5,336 nt of DNA, from assembly GCA_004525875.1 (NCBI GenBank), contig SPBQ01000189.1:1-5336 (forward strand), written 5' to 3'. The notes under the pieces were generated by a model. It searched no databases and was not told the DNA's origin. It worked only from the letters and a program-made list of their open reading frames with translations. A program made the translations under genes and the position numbers. Positions within the stretch are counted from its first letter, which is position 1. Each line of letters opens with the position of its first letter. Source of the DNA: Myxococcales bacterium. GTDB taxonomy: Bacteria; Desulfobacterota_B; Binatia; UBA1149; SPBQ01. Shown one piece after another: positions 5,267 through 5,336 of this stretch.

Positions 5267-5336
5267 CCGACCGGAGGCGTTCGCATGGGTTTCGACCCGA
5301 CTGGCCGGTTACCTGTACGAAAGCGGGAGAGTCGAC
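5195..5336. repeat. Perfect 142-bp palindrome at the window end
   Basis: The arms 5195-5265 and 5266-5336 are exact reverse complements over all 71 positions, with no loop; the centre is TCGGC|GCCGA. It runs to the last base, so its real right limit is unknown. The left arm encodes sensible TPR protein on the minus strand, and the right arm is the same coding sequence mirrored. Long perfect loopless palindromes are unstable in bacteria, so a fold-back artefact at a contig end is the likeliest explanation. Confidence 0.95.

Noticed and set aside
5195..5336. Palindrome as a replication origin, phage hairpin telomere or transcription terminator
   Set aside because: It consists of TPR coding sequence mirrored exactly, ends at the last base and has no loop or T-run; an assembly fold-back explains it more simply.

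Overview
The window reads as a short, G+C-rich metagenomic contig (roughly two-thirds G+C by eye) from a Gram-negative bacterium. The plus-strand gene combines a LamG-like domain, Cys-rich CDDG/CGDG-GEQC repeats and an IDDDGD...DCADPEC motif. That combination is typical of secreted proteins of Myxococcota and other former 'Deltaproteobacteria', including Binatota-like lineages. The lineage is an inference from protein style only; there is no rRNA or other phylogenetic marker.

Layout: 1-180 holds no gene I can support, only a small hairpin. Positions 181-~1860 on the plus strand hold one secreted multidomain protein that is broken in several places. It has a truncated LamG-like start (181-489), a segment of about 110 nt that matches nothing and carries two stops, Cys-rich tandem modules (583-1119), a frameshift at a C-run near 1120, and then a beta-rich C-terminal domain. 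No stop codon lies at the domain end. Facing it tail to tail on the minus strand is a probable three-gene operon, transcribed TPR protein (4586-5266, 5' end missing) -> DUF4331-family secreted protein (3008-4534, intact) -> HupE/UreJ-type membrane protein (2896-1865). The last is split by an in-frame TAG at 2237-2239. A strong 14-bp hairpin sits between the DUF4331 and HupE genes. The window ends in a perfect 142-bp palindrome (5195-5336) that starts inside the TPR coding sequence.

How the genes may work together: the HupE-type protein keeps the HX5DH metal-site motif known from nickel permeases, and its exported N-terminal domain carries an HGHRH cluster. The DUF4331 protein is exported, begins its mature part with SSHMDAP and ends in NHEHH. 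With an adjacent TPR protein this makes a plausible envelope module for a metal or another small ligand, but the substrate cannot be read from sequence.

Caution on quality: three of the four genes carry lesions, and the contig ends in a fold-back. Assembly or base-calling error is at least as likely as real gene decay. DUF4331 is the only gene that is complete and intact here.
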